Of a DNA stretch of 64,000 bases, positions 48,727-62,700 are shown piece by piece (within the stretch, counting starts at the first letter, position 1; each line of letters opens with the position of its first letter). Made by a program: the position numbers and the translations under genes. This DNA is from Seison nebaliae (lineage: Eukaryota > Rotifera > Pararotatoria > Seisonacea > Seisonidae), in NCBI GenBank assembly GCA_023231475.1, contig JALJEE010001281.1:1-64000 (forward strand), in the 5' to 3' direction. Below the pieces are notes generated by a model that saw only the letters and a list, made by a program, of their open reading frames with translations, was not told where the DNA came from and made no database searches.

Positions 48727-51700
48727 CTCTCACCAATTATCTAATCAATACAGTTGCACTCAATTGTTCTTATGGATATTTTTCGCAATTTTCGGACAAA
48801 TTCAAATTTGTTTTAATTTTCTCACTAATTCTACTCATTCACTTATGGTTTTCATATCCCCAAACTTCTCACAAATACAGTAACCACTTCAGTTGCCCAT
48901 ATAGAAAGTTCTGTGGGGGAAAAAATGTTTTGTAAAAAAATTTCATACGACTCTCTCGCTCGAAGAAGAAGAAGAAGAAGAAGATGAAGACAAAGATTAA
49001 AGTTTTCTGTAGAACAATTGAATAAACAATTTGATGTGATTTCTTGGTTTTACTGGGTGCACGCAAGGAAATGCTCTCGTTCTAAATAGGAAAAGATCAA
49101 CTGTTTCTTGTTTCGTTTGGAATAAGGAAATTCGAACGACAAATAATTCACTTCAATATTCCAATTAGAATTTTGAGATCGAACAGCAGATAATATATAG
49201 GATGAACTTAAAAATGGAGAAAGAAAGAAAGGAAACAACGAAAGGATAAACTCGGCAAATCGTAAACATGATCATTGAATTTTGTGCTATTCAACACTTT
49301 CTTCGTTGTCATGGCAACGAAGCATAATTGTATGCTCTTCACACAATCGTTTTGAAAGAACCATTTTTCGAGGAACATATTCCTTATTAACGAATAAGGA
49401 GTAAATATAATTCGCTAATTAATTCATATAATCGACCAATATATTATAGAAAGAAAAACAATCGGATATACTTTCCACTCACAGTTGTTTATGCAGAGTC
49501 TGTGCACAAAACAAATCAGACACTAATCATTCCGTGCTCTCATTATTTCCCAAACAAACACACACACATACACCATTCATTCAACTAATTTCTTTATGTT
49601 ATTTATTATTAGAAAATCGATGGTTAACATTCTTTGGGAGTTGAAGGTGAAAGTTGCAATGACACTTTACTGGTTTCTCCGTTTAGAAGTTGTTGGAGGA
49701 GAAAATGAAAAGAAGGAAAAAAGAAAGAATACAGGAATTAGAGACAGAATTACATCGATTATCCCTATTATTTTATAAGATGTACCATTACATTTTCATC
49801 TCATTCTTTGACACTTGCCCCACTGCACAATACTTTTCCTTATTCTCTTTCTTTTTCATTTCAAATATTGATTCATTCAGTAATGTTTTTAGGAAATCAA
49901 CTCGAGTTTGCATAAAACATAATGCATATCACATTACACTTTTGTTCATGCTGCAATCTCGCTCAATGTTTACTAATAATCTACTCATTTTTTCTACTTT
50001 TCTTCTTCTTCTTCCAACTCTACTCACATTTCTACTCGAGACGAGAAATACTTTTCCACGTCATCCAACCTCAATATATGAGCAGAAAAAAACCATCAAA
50101 AGGTCCATGAGATTGTTTAACGACGTGTTTAATAGAAGAAACTTCATCGATAACAGTTATATAATAATTGAATTAATTTCAATTTGGAAAAAGTTGAAGG
50201 AATAAGAAGAAAGAATAAACTATCGAAGTTGATTGAATGATTCCACTGGTTGATTTGATGTTTAGGATTTTGTTGGATAAATTGAAATATTCTTTTGGCG
50301 GTATGATTAATGATAACATAGGAATGAAATATATTTCTTCCTGTTGTTGACATCATTGGAAGGAATATTGGAAATAAAAGAAAATGTTAATTAGAAATGT
50401 TCGATATTTTTAAGAAAGAATTCTATTCATGTCGTGAATTGAAGCAGAAGAATGAAGCGATTGACTAATGAACAATTAAATTAATCAATATTCTTTTACA
50501 ATCGCATGTTATCTAACAATCGAAAATATGGGCAACTGTCTATCATTTTTATGTTCATACACTTTTGCCAACTTTATGAATTATTTTATGTTCGTCACAT
50601 TATTTACGAGGAGATCTCCTTTCCCGTCGACTGTATATGGAGGGGTTTATGGTGGACCTTTTATTTCCATGAGGGAAAACCACTAACTGAGAATATTGAG
50701 AGAGATGGATTTGATAAATGAGAAAGAATTGAATGTTCCACGTTCAAACAATGGAAGAATAAGGAGGAATGACAATTCGTTCTTCTTTTAAAAAGGAGAA
50801 AGAAAGAAATAGGATTAATAAAACTGGTTACACAATTCCAATAGCTACAACTAGAAAATGGGACTATATCTATCCATAAATTCGTTAAAATGGAAATGCA
50901 CATTGTACTCTCCACACAAGACGCATTTCTTCATATTCATTTGTATTCATATAATCACATAATTCATGCTTAACTCAAATATTGTACGTTAATGTTAGAG
51001 CAATATTAGCTAAACCAGACCAATAAGACGAACAGCACATACATGTCAGTATGCGACAAGTATTCGGGGGGAGAAGATGCACAACAATAAGAACAAATTC
51101 GGGTGAAGGTTCCTTCCTCTTCTGTCCTTCTCTGATACGAATATAAACTAAATGTTGCATATCTATTATATCGTCCATTCAATCTAATAATCTTCTTTTC
51201 CTCATATTCTCCTCCATAATTGTCCAAATTGTTCTAATATGAAGTCAATCCTTAATCTCTACAAAAAATAATCGATCAGAAACTTGATGACCTAGTAGTC
51301 GCTATAACATTCACTTCTCCTTCTCCTCCTCCTCCTCCTGACAACCATTTCTCATCTTTATCCGTGCTCTTCTCGTGACCACATTCAATGTACCCAAATA
51401 TTTCACACCTACTTCATCCAAATATTCCATTCGAACTATATTCGTCTAACCAACACCAATTCCATCTGATATTTGTTCTCACATCGTTTATTCAATAACA
51501 ACCTTCACACTAACCACCTTCGACTACTTCGTTCTTTTAGAGATTTAATCCTAGTTGAAAAAAATGAGGTTATATCTCTAAATGTATCCCTTAATAATTA
51601 AGAAACTTGTTGAAAATCCAAACAATATACGAATGTATAACGAACTTCTCTTAAAATTTCTGATATCTGATCTGCCTTCTGGTATATACCAGTCACTAAA

Positions 51701-54042
51701 AGAATAAGTTGGAAGGGGAAGAAAAGAAAAATTTTGAAATCGGAAAACAAATCGATAATATGAAGATCGATAGTGACAGGAATTGGTAATTGAAGAGGTA
51801 GATAGTATTTGTGGAAGAAAGAAATCAGAAAGATTGATAATTATGAATAATCAATGATTGTCATTCTGACACTTGATATGATGTTAAAATGTAATTGAAC
51901 ATGCAAATTCCTTTACCTGATACTCGTTACTTACCAACTGTTCGCAGATAAGTGTGCATGAAAGTGTGGATGGAAAAGAGAATCGAACATATCAGACATG
52001 TGAGACAAGAGTCAGCTGGAACGTACGAATGGAATGGAATGGATGTCAAACTATTAATCACTTCAATTACACACAGTATGCAATTTCTCGTTTATATTAA
52101 ACTAATTTATTATCTTATCTAAACATCCGTCCAACACTTCCATTACGACATGGCTAATAATATATATCTTGATGGAATAGAAATCATGCGCCCTCCCATC
52201 AACATCTCTTACATTTTATTCACACAAATAATTTTCATTTCAACAACGACAAACAAGAGAAGTTTTTTTTGAAGCAAAATGTCGAAATATGCAAATCTAT
52301 CAACTTCTCAAAAGAGAAAATTTCTTGTTAAGATATCGTCATGTGTTTACATGACATTCCGCCATAAATTGATGTAAAATTATTATTTGATTTTCTTTCC
52401 TTTTAATTATTCTGGGAAGAATGTATAAAAAAATCGAAGGCTCCACCCTCCCCTAATTCTACACAGACTTGTTAGAGTCGAAAACTAATTTTGTTTCTCA
52501 TGGAAATTCCTTCTTGCAACAAAACATCACAAAAAGAAAAATTTCAAGAAGAGTTTCAAATATTTCCCACCTCAATTTTTGTTTTTTGATGAATTATTTA
52601 AGGATGTTTATTTTCGTTCGTGTACATTGGAAGAATGACGATTAATCAATCATTCGTTTAGCAATCGATTTGGACAGAAGAGAAAAAGTTATTTCTTCTT
52701 CTAAATAATTCATTTCCTTTTCATCTTCTCTAAAAGAAGTTGGAGTTTTGAGAGAGAAGTAGAAGATTAGAGTGAATTGAAATAATTTCAATGGAGATGC
52801 CGAGTGCTTCTTGCAAGAGATAAGATTTCACTCTCAAATTAGCATGACAGAATAGAATCAATCATCCAAAATAATAAGACAATGATAATATTCTCTTCCC
52901 ATCTTTTCTGGGAAGGTTTTGTTTTTAAATATTGAAAGGGAGAAGAAACATTGAGAATCGTTCTCTCATTTATGTTTATTGCATAAATTTATTTATAATC
53001 CATTTGCATATCTCCAATTATTTCTTTCATATTTTCCCCACCCTACATATCGATAAGAATAAATGAAACAGAAAAAATTTATTCATAATACTACGTATTG
53101 TGAGTGATCGCCTGTAGGACGGAACAAATATACTTTTATTTATTTCAGTTCTTCACATTATTATCGAATATTGATATTCATATTATCCTCATATTATCCA
53201 CATCATACACTTTCTATAATTTCTACCTAACAATCTCATCAACAAATCTTCCTGTTTATTATTCAAATTTAACGAATCCCTAAGGTCATCCATTACACTT
53301 ATGTCGGGATAATTTGCAAAATAATAACTCTCCTTGCCTCAATCGACAATTAGATCTAACAATTTTATTAATCGTTCTAACTACGCAATTTAGTGGAAAG
53401 AAACTTCCTTCTCTTATTTTAAACATTTGTTAATGTAATCTCTCTTAATTCCATAATAATAAGTTAGGTCTTCCCACTTGTTTACAAGAGTTGGACATAT
53501 TCTATACAATTCCATAATCCACATTTTCAACGGGAAATCCGATTAAAATAAATTTCACATGAAAAGTATTTTCAAATTCAAAAATTTTTCATTTTCAGTT
53601 TCGTCCTTTCGTCTTTCAGAAATTAGATAAAATAAAATTTCCATTATTGATTTTTGTAATTTTGATGGAATTTAATTTAAATATAAATAAAAAATCTTCT
53701 TCATTCTCATTTGTTTCATTTGTTCTGATATTGTACGAATAATATTCGTTTCTCTTAATATTCAAAGTCGACCAGATAAGATGAGCAAGACGAATAATTC
53801 AATAAAATGAGAGAAAAAAATTGAATGATAACTAAAATGGTCCAAAGTCGCCACACAAATCATCAGATGAATAAATTGGTGAAAAATTTTAATTTCGATG
53901 AATAAGAAGTTACAAGATAAACAAATATTTTTATGATAAGCAAATAATGAGTTTAAATATGATTATTCTGTCGCATTTATCTTTCACTAAACGGATCGGT
54001 TACAAACAAATAGAAGTCAGTAATTAATTAGAAGAAGTAAGA
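48727..54042. other. gene-poor intergenic region
   Basis: About 5.3 kb with no recognisable gene between divergent ERC and the PDZ gene, so it should hold both promoters. Contains an X-box-like palindrome at 49305, several polypyrimidine tracts (e.g. near 51,320) and only short AT-rich open frames such as 49690-50205 and 50506-50721, which I do not support. Confidence 0.55.
49305..49318. promoter_or_regulatory. X-box-like motif GTTGTCATGGCAAC
   Basis: One mismatch from the ideal RFX X-box, embedded in a 22-bp near-palindrome (cttcgttgtcatggcaacga and two more bases). It sits 579 bp upstream of the first ERC start codon, a plausible promoter-proximal position. Confidence 0.5.
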
Positions 54043-55410
54043 ATGTCTAATCCTCGACCATCAATTGATAATTTACCATCGAATGCTCCGCCTCTCCGAT
54101 TATGCATAATACGAGTGAAGAGTGTCAAAGAGGATTTCGGATTTTATTTGTCAACAGATGCCGATTGCATATTGCAAGTAGTGGATCGTGTAACTGCCAG
54201 TTCGGCAGCCGAACAAGGTGGTCTAAAGAAACACGATTTAGTGCTGAAAGTGAACGGAACGAAAGTTGTTGGTATGACACACGCAGGAATCGTAAAATTG
54301 ATTAAAGAGGCTTATGAAGGAAAGAATAAGAAACATCCGAAGGTCGTTAAACTTTTAGTTGCATCACCATCAGTCGTTAATTGGTATCGTGATTATGGGT
54401 TCGATTTACTCCAAGGACATTTAGCTTCCACCAGATTAAGTGTAGAAATTGAGAAGAATATGTTGAAAAGACAACAAGATCCTTTAAAAGAATATCCAGA
54501 AGATGGAGAACATGAAGCATTAGAAATTAATGAGGATCAACTAGTTCGTCAAAGTCACGACGAATCGGATGACGAACAAGATTTAGAAGATGGGACGGAG
54601 GAACAACCAAAATCTAAACAGATAACAAATAAGGAAATGGAGAGGATAATTCAAAATGATCCCGAAGTAATTAATATGGATCGAGTAATTACGAAAACGC
54701 CATCGCAAACTGCAGAGACTGTTAACCACCCGAAAATAATTGAAGAGTCGAATCGAAATGAAGAAACGGAAAAAGATGAATCTTCCCAATTAGATAATGG
54801 AAACGTGAAACATGAACAGGTTGAAATTGTTCAAGATATTCGGAAAGATGATAATCGAGAAATTTGTATAAAACCAAGGAAATCGGATGAATTGACGGAG
54901 AATGAAAAAAAGGACGAGGAAGAAATCGATGGAAAAGTTACAACAAAAATTTCAGTTTCTTCTTCTTCATCGTCAGTAAAGAAGGAACAAGAGATTCAAG
55001 ATATCGTTATAACTAAAACGGAATCATCTTCGACGAAGACGACAATGGTACGAGAGAACGTTGTGGTGAATCATCCTGAAATTGATTTACCGTTTAACCG
55101 ACTTGAAGTTCAGGAAAAGAGAATGTTTAGAAATGAGAAGAATGAACAAATTGAGGGAAGTAACCCGATAAGACATTTGGCATCCGAATGTTCTTATCCG
55201 ACAGGAAATAATTCGTATGTTCGACCTCTCACACAAACCAGTGTCGATCATACGATGTTGCCTCAAATGGATCGATATAAGTTGTGTGATACTCCAGAAG
55301 AAGCAAGAAAGATAATTAGCAATTATAAGATGAATAAGACGAAGTCGATTGACCAAGCTGTAAAGAAGTCGTTCGGAGACAAAATTTTAATATTTAAAAA
55401 TCTCCAATGA
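54043..55410 (+). CDS. single-PDZ-domain protein, NHERF-like PDZ, unknown family
   Basis: One exon, 455 residues. A PDZ domain occupies about residues 17-108. The carboxylate-binding loop DFGFYL stands in the GLGF position, followed by ILQVVDRVTASSAAEQGGLK and HDLVLKVNGTKVVGMTHAGI. The sequence then reads VVKLLVASP, a NHERF/PDZK1-like strand end. The remaining 345 residues are mostly disordered and acidic, with Glu/Lys-rich stretches and a Ser run near 306-314. A more ordered C-terminal end follows (RYKLCDTPEEARKIISNYKM, then a basic helix to SFGDKILIFKNLQ). That C-terminal block may be a second conserved module. No membrane segment, so it is probably a cytoplasmic adaptor. A distant relative of NHERF, but with one PDZ and no ERM-binding tail recognised. 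Confidence 0.8.
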   Translation: MSNPRPSIDNLPSNAPPLRLCIIRVKSVKEDFGFYLSTDADCILQVVDRVTASSAAEQGGLKKHDLVLKVNGTKVVGMTHAGIVKLIKEAYEGKNKKHPKVVKLLVASPSVVNWYRDYGFDLLQGHLASTRLSVEIEKNMLKRQQDPLKEYPEDGEHEALEINEDQLVRQSHDESDDEQDLEDGTEEQPKSKQITNKEMERIIQNDPEVINMDRVITKTPSQTAETVNHPKIIEESNRNEETEKDESSQLDNGNVKHEQVEIVQDIRKDDNREICIKPRKSDELTENEKKDEEEIDGKVTTKISVSSSSSSVKKEQEIQDIVITKTESSSTKTTMVRENVVVNHPEIDLPFNRLEVQEKRMFRNEKNEQIEGSNPIRHLASECSYPTGNNSYVRPLTQTSVDHTMLPQMDRYKLCDTPEEARKIISNYKMNKTKSIDQAVKKSFGDKILIFKNLQ

Positions 55411-56730
55411 CATTCGTCAGAGAAACATATTTGAGTTGAATTATTCTATTTAAGTTCTTCTTTCAATTATTTCTTTTGATTCATCTTTTGAAATTTCTTA
55501 AAAAAAAATCATCTTTAAAATTCTCCTTCAGAACAAACAATAAACTTTAACATTTTTGACTTTTTACTTTTTTAACATCACATCTGACATGAATAATAAT
55601 GAAAATGAATTGAATGGAATTACTGAATTTGATATCTTTCAATATCGGATGAGTAAAAGGACAGAAAGGACGGTTTTAGTACGGAAAGAATGAATGAAGG
55701 ATAATGTTCGGTGTTTAACGTTCGTGGTGGAAGTGCTAGTGGATGTTGAATAAAGAAAGGAAATCTGAAAATGTGATGTTAGTGAGAGATATGTGTTCTT
55801 CCTTAGTCAATCACCTTGTTCAATGTGCGTGACAGTTAGGCAAAGTGTAGAAGTTGACTGCATAGCTGCACGGGAAGAATAAAGAGATCTCCATCAATTG
55901 TCGAAACGAATGAAGCGTTACATAGAGAGTCAAGAGAGTTAGCGCACACGTTCACTAGAGGAATGTGAAGAGTTGATTGTGAAAGAGAAGAAAACTGATC
56001 TCCTCATTCAATCAATCAGAGCGTAACAAAAATAACAGCGCGAAAACTTGTCGTCTTCTCTTTTAAAAAGTTCTTCCTATTTAACTAACAATATTATCTT
56101 TATTTACTATAAAAATCATAACAATATATCCCTAAACAATAACAGTCGAAATTGAAATAATCTGATAGTTCGTTCTAATGGATCGGACATGTGGAGGGAG
56201 ATAATCAAGACGAATATCTGCGCGAAAACAACTGTCTAAAATAATTCTCTCTTCTCTTCTTCTCGAAAAGGTAAGTCAGAATATTAAGAAGAAGTCTTAT
56301 TAGACTAACCCTTATCATCGTTGACTATCGATATATATCGGATATCATTACACAACCTCAATCTATTGTAGCTCGAATTGGCTTTCGTTAAGTATTGTCA
56401 ACTTATTCTTATTGAATGCGAGAGTGGTAGTTGAATGTCGATGAGAAGTAGACGATTCATTTGAAAGTATCAGAAGAAGAAATATCATCAACAATCATAA
56501 CTCATCAATTAATTCTCGAAAATCTGAAAAGAATTGCGAAGATCGTTCGAGAATTCGATCGATAATTTCATTTTCAATATCTAATCAATTTCTCAATAAA
56601 ATTACGATAATTTCAAAGATTTTCATTTAATCACTCAACACTGATAATTTTCTAGTGTTGTATTTCAGTTGAACATCTCTCACATCATCCGATTAATGTG
56701 TCAATCCGTTTGATTTGCATAATAATAATT
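55411..56730. other. intergenic, laminin promoter side
   Basis: 1.3 kb between the PDZ gene and the laminin start, both plus. No gene recognised. It is somewhat less AT-rich than other spacers and probably carries laminin 5' UTR and promoter. Confidence 0.5.
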
Positions 56731-59700
56731 ATGATGACGAATATATTAAATGGAATCAAATTCCATAATATAGTTCTATTAATTTCCATCATTTTCCTCA
56801 TGACATCAATGAGTGAACGATTATGGCCAGCCATTTATCATCCAGCGGATCGTCCTTATGACAAACTGTTATTGAATGAAAATCCACTCCAATACTTCGA
56901 TTTGGGTCAATCATTTCATCATTACGCCAATTCATCCCGACGACCAAAACGATCGATGGAAGAACAATATAAATGTAAAGGAAGAAGTTGTTATCCGGCG
57001 ACTGGCGACTTATTGATTGGACGTGAAAAGAATATCATTGCAAGTTCGACTTGTGGCGATGATGGTCCGGAAAGTTATTGTACTGTTCATTCGTTGAGAG
57101 AATCGAATGAAACATGTAAAACGTGTAAAGAAGGCGATCATGCTGTAAAGAATTTAGTTTCCGTTTTGACCGATGATACTGATGCAACAATGAATCGTGA
57201 TCCCGTGTCAGATTGGTGGCAATCAGGAAATGATGTTGAACAAGTGAATATAACGATAGATTTTCAAGCGATGTTTCATGTGACTCATATTATCATCATA
57301 TTTCGCACTTTTCGTCCTGCTGCTATGTTCATCGAAAAGTCACGTGATCATGGTAAGAGTTGGGAGAAGATGAGATATTATGCTGATGATTGTCATCGTC
57401 GATATCCTCATATACGTGAAGGTACTCCCAGATATATTGGAGAAGTTGTATGTGATTCCAGATATTCCAATATCGATCCATCAACTCGTGGTGAATTGAT
57501 TTATCGGGCACTTCCTCCCAATCTAATTCATAATCTTCCAATCGGTCAGAAAACTGGTAGACAGAAATTGAATGATGTGTTAACGGCCTCACAAATCCGT
57601 TTACGATTCGAAAATCTTCATACATTGGGGGATAATCTTCTACAAAGTGGTCGACGGAATTCAAGATCGAAATATTATTACGCAATTTATGAAATGGTCG
57701 TGCGAGGTAGTTGTACTTGTTTCGGTCATGCGGCTCATTGTCGCGGAGAGAATGTGGATGAACCAATACCAGGAATGGTGTACGGGAAATGTGCTTGTTC
57801 ACATAATACAACGGGACCTAATTGTCAGCAATGTATCAACGGTTATCACAAACTACAATGGAGACCTGCATCTCAATATTCTCCGTTTATTTGTGAAAAA
57901 TGTCAATGTAACAATCATACAGCTAATTGTCATTTCGACGAACAATTATTTGCTCGTAGTCGAAATGTTGATGGAGGACATTGTGATAATTGTAAGGATA
58001 ATACGGAAGGAGTGCATTGTCAATCATGCAAAAACGGTTTCTTTCATGATCCATCACTCTCAATCTTCCATAAAAATTCATGTCAAAGTTCACCTTTTCT
58101 TTTCCTTAATTAGTCTCATATTTAATTTCTTAATTGTCATATTTTATTTCTTAGAATGTCAATGTGATCCGAGAGGTTCAATTCGTGGGAGATATTGTGC
58201 GGCTGAAGAAGATAAAGAGAATAACATAGAAGCAGGAAAATGTTTTTGTAATCGATTCGTCTCAGGAAAGAATTGTGACGAATGTATGGACGGATATTAC
58301 AATTTGAGTCGCGAACACGAATACAGTTGTTTACAATGTCAATGTAACCGATTGGGTACGGTCGATCAGATCTGTGACAAGAATTTCGGTCGTTGTCTCT
58401 GCAACACGAATGTCACAGGTGAATTGTGTGACCAATGTAAAGTTGGAATATTCATATAAATTCTCTTCATTCAATAATTTCCTCTAGAAAAATTTCTATT
58501 CATTAGAATCAGGATGTAAACCATGTGAATGTGATGTAGATGGTTCGACGAGTGCTGAATGTGATTCGGTTACTGGTCAATGTATATGTAAACCGTTCAT
58601 GAGCGGAAGACAATGTAATGTCCCATTACCAGGATATTATTGTCCGTATGCTGATGTCATCACGCACAATTCTTTATTAGCGAAACATATGGGAGTTCGT
58701 TCTCTTTAAACAAACTAATCGATATTGATATTTTCTTCTTTCTCAGAATGTGAAAACAGACGAACAGAATTTCATATTCGAATCGTACAAATCACGAATG
58801 AGTAATCGCGGTTATCAACTAGTTTATGGTCAATCGGAATTGATATTCAATATCGATAATATCCCAAAAAGTGGTTTCTATCGATTAGCGATTCGATATC
58901 GGATTAATGTTAGTTCGTCATTAAAACAGGAATTATTGATGGGAATTTCTTTAATCAATTTTTAGTCGAGAAAAAATTGGGAGAATATTAAAATCAGAAT
59001 TATTCGGCCTAATTCCAGAGAACCGACTCCATGTAATCACGTGAAGAAGAATGAAGATAAATGGAAAATAAATTTGTCGAACGGTTTCCTTCTTAATCAT
59101 TCATTGCAGTATCATTTTCATATCATTTTTTAAAGAAAATTATTATGTTTTGATGGAGAACGAAGTATGTTTCATTACCAAACAATCGTATCAGGTATCT
59201 CTCGAATTTCCCGAAGTGGAAGATGATGATTCGGAATATCATCAATCCACTGCCATTATAGATTCAGTTAGACATATTTCTCTATCTATCTCTCATACTT
59301 TTTTGATTTATGTAACTATTTTCAGTTGCTCGTTTTGCCCAGTGAGAGGAGTGCCACACTATTCAGAACACAACCGCAATTATTCGAAACGTTTAATGAA
59401 CTGAAATGTATGGAACATTTTGCCGATCCTCTACGAACGACTGTACCACAGAAATGTCTGAGATTTGTTTGTAGTCTCTATTTTACGATGTACGAACATC
59501 CATTAAGTTTCCTTCATCTCTCAATCTCTACTCTCAATTAATCATTTATATGATCTTTCCAGAATGCAATTGCCATCCACAAGGTTCACATACGATGGAA
59601 TGTGATCCGTATGGCGGCCAGTGTCATTGTAAAGATAATATTGGCGAAAGAGATTGTCGTATGTGTGTCTATGGATACTTCAATTTTTCACCATATGGAT

Positions 59701-62700
59701 GTCAAGGTTAGTGAGAGATTAATCATATTCGTCTTCATTTATTATTCGATTTTGAATAGCTTGCAATTGTCATGCTTCTGGTTCGTTATCGAAGCAATGT
59801 AATCCACATACGGGCAAGTGTAGTTGCGGACGTGATATTGAAGGTGACAAATGTAAAAAGTGTCGAAAAGGAACATGGGGATTTCCTTCATGTCGTGCAT
59901 GTATGTGCAACGGACATGCATTAGAATGTAGCGAGGAGAATGGTGAATGTACCAATTGTGATGGTAACACGAAAGGGAAACATTGTGAATTTTGTATCGA
60001 TAATCATTTCGGTGCACCTACCAGTGGGAGTAATTGTGAGACATGTATGTGTCCGGGTGCACCGGAATCTGGTAGATATTATGCATTCGGTTGTCAATTG
60101 GATTTACATCATCGACGAGCTATTTGTAATTGTTTGCCCGGTTATCGTGGAGATCGTTGTCAAGTTAATTTCACTAATTCATTTCAATTACTCTCATTTC
60201 AACATTTCCATTTGAAGGACTGTGATGTGGCACATTATCGAGATAAAAACATTTGTCGTCGATGTGAATGTAATAACAATATCGATCCGATATCAGAGAG
60301 TGCTTGTGATTCTACAACTGGAACTTGTCTCGCTTGTCTTTATCATACCGCCGGTGTTCAATGTGAACGATGTGAACGAGGCTATTTCGGTTCGGCCATC
60401 GAAAGAACCTGCACCGAATGTAGTTGTTCAGCTGCGGGAACAGTTAATCGAGATCCATTGAATTGTGATCATAATACAGGACAATGTGAATGTATGGTTA
60501 ATGTGAAGGGACGACAATGTGATCGTTGTGAAATGGGATATTATGGAATTTATAGTTTCGAAGGATGTAAAGCTTGTGAATGTGATCCGGTAGGTTCGGT
60601 TGATGAAAATTGTGATTCCGTTAGTCATTTTATTTCCTCTTCCTTTCATTTTCATATTCTCTATCAGATCACAGGACAATGTCGTTGTCGAGAAGGTTAT
60701 GGTGGAGACAAGTGTAATGAGTGTCCTGAAATTCATTATGGCACAGCTCCGAATTGTCAATTATGTAATTGTCATCCTGATGGTTCTCTCCATCAAAGGT
60801 TTCTTCATTTCACTATCATTCTCTTCCAATCATCTCTATTCGTCAGTTGTGATAAGAATACTGGTGAATGTAAATGTCGAGAAGGTGTGGCTGGTTATCG
60901 TTGTGATCGATGTGATCGTGGAACTACCGGCGATCTACCATATTGTTCTCCATGTGGCGAATGTTTCGATCAATGGGATAAAAAAATTAAAATTTTACAA
61001 CGTTACTGCATTCTAATAGAATTGTTCTAATAGAATTATTTTAATCATTTTTTCTTATAGGAAACGTGAATGAATTAGATGAAAAAACTTCATCAAAAGA
61101 ATTACCCGAATCTTCTCCATTCGCACTCAAATTGAATGCATTGAAGAAGGATTTGGAAAGAGTGAAATTTTGGGAGAATACAGTAAATTTTTCTATTAGC
61201 GATGCAACCAAACGATTTGATGGTTTGAACAAGACTTACACAGCTTTAAAAGAGGAAGCAGACGAATATTTATATGAAAAGAATGGAATAAGGAAAGAAC
61301 TGGAGAAATTGAGTGAGAAGGTGGATAATGATATTACGAATAAATTCAATGAGGAACATGTGGATGATATTAAGAAGGATGTACGATATATTTCATATAC
61401 GAATTATCATAAATCGAGTGAAATCGCCATGAATCTGCGTCGGGGAATTGAAGAGAAACGATTGAAAACATTAGAAGTTGCAAAGAAGTCGCACGACCTC
61501 TCCGAACATTATGGGAAGGATATAGCACTGAAAACTGTCGATTATTCTCAACAATTCGATCGTTTAGAACAGAATATTGCATCGAAATCAAACAAGACAA
61601 TTGGAACGAAAAATGAATTGATCAATTTGAGTAATAAAGTTCGAATTTATTTCTAACAAATTTTCATTTCTCAAATTTCCCAAAAACAGATTTGTTCCAG
61701 TAACGAAACTCAATATGATTGTGAGACGATTACGTCGAATTGTGGGAGTTTATCCTGCTCATCCAGTTGTTCTCTCAGTCAATGTGAGGGAGGATTACCG
61801 AGTTACATATCTCGACTCAAATCCTTCAAAAATATGAACGAAGATTTATTGGAAGATTTGGAGAAGAAGTTGACTGAAGAACAACAATCCAATATCGATT
61901 GTCGACGACCATTAGATGATATTAAATACAAAAATGACGTTTCATTAAACCATTTGAATGATATTGATGGAAAGATCGAGAATCTTCTCAATCTCACATC
62001 ATCGATAAAAGACAAAGTGGAAAAAGTGAAAGAAGAGAATGTGCAAACGTCCCGACCAACCATTGACAAGATCTCCATGATTCTTACCAAAAATTTCAAT
62101 CAGCCAATTGAGAACGTGAAGAAAATGAAAGAGAAGATTGGTGAGGATTCAGCTAAAGCAACCGTATCCAATACGATGGAAGACACGAGATATAAAATGT
62201 ATCTCGCCAAATACAACAACGACAAAGGAGAAGAATATTTGTTCGTCTTTTTTCTTCCTCACACACTTTCATTCAATCCTCTAGAAATAAAGTTGTTAAT
62301 AACAAAGAGAAATTGAATAATATCAGTGAAACGACGGAAGAAATTAGAGAAGAATTCGACGAACAGAAAGAACACGTCTCGGCTGTTCTAGGGAAAGTGT
62401 CGAATGATGAGCAATCGACAAATGTTTCCTTTTCTTGTTTTTAACGAAAAATTTCAAATATTTCCTTCTCATTAAGATTCGAGAAATGATATTAAATCAT
62501 CAACAAGAATCGGCTTCTCTCACTCGCAAAGTCGAAGATTTGAAACGGAAAGTCACCCTACTGAAAAGAGATAAAGGAATCATCGCGAAGAATACCGTTA
62601 CTTCTCAATCATCCATGGACAACACAGGAAAAGTAACGGAACAACTAAATAATGTTCATATTTCATTTAAACATTTCTCATTATAATTCTTTCCAATTTA

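Noticed and set aside
49690-50721. Several plus-strand ORFs in the 5.3-kb gap
   Set aside because: Phe/Leu/Ser-rich AT-driven frames without domain, signal or splice support.
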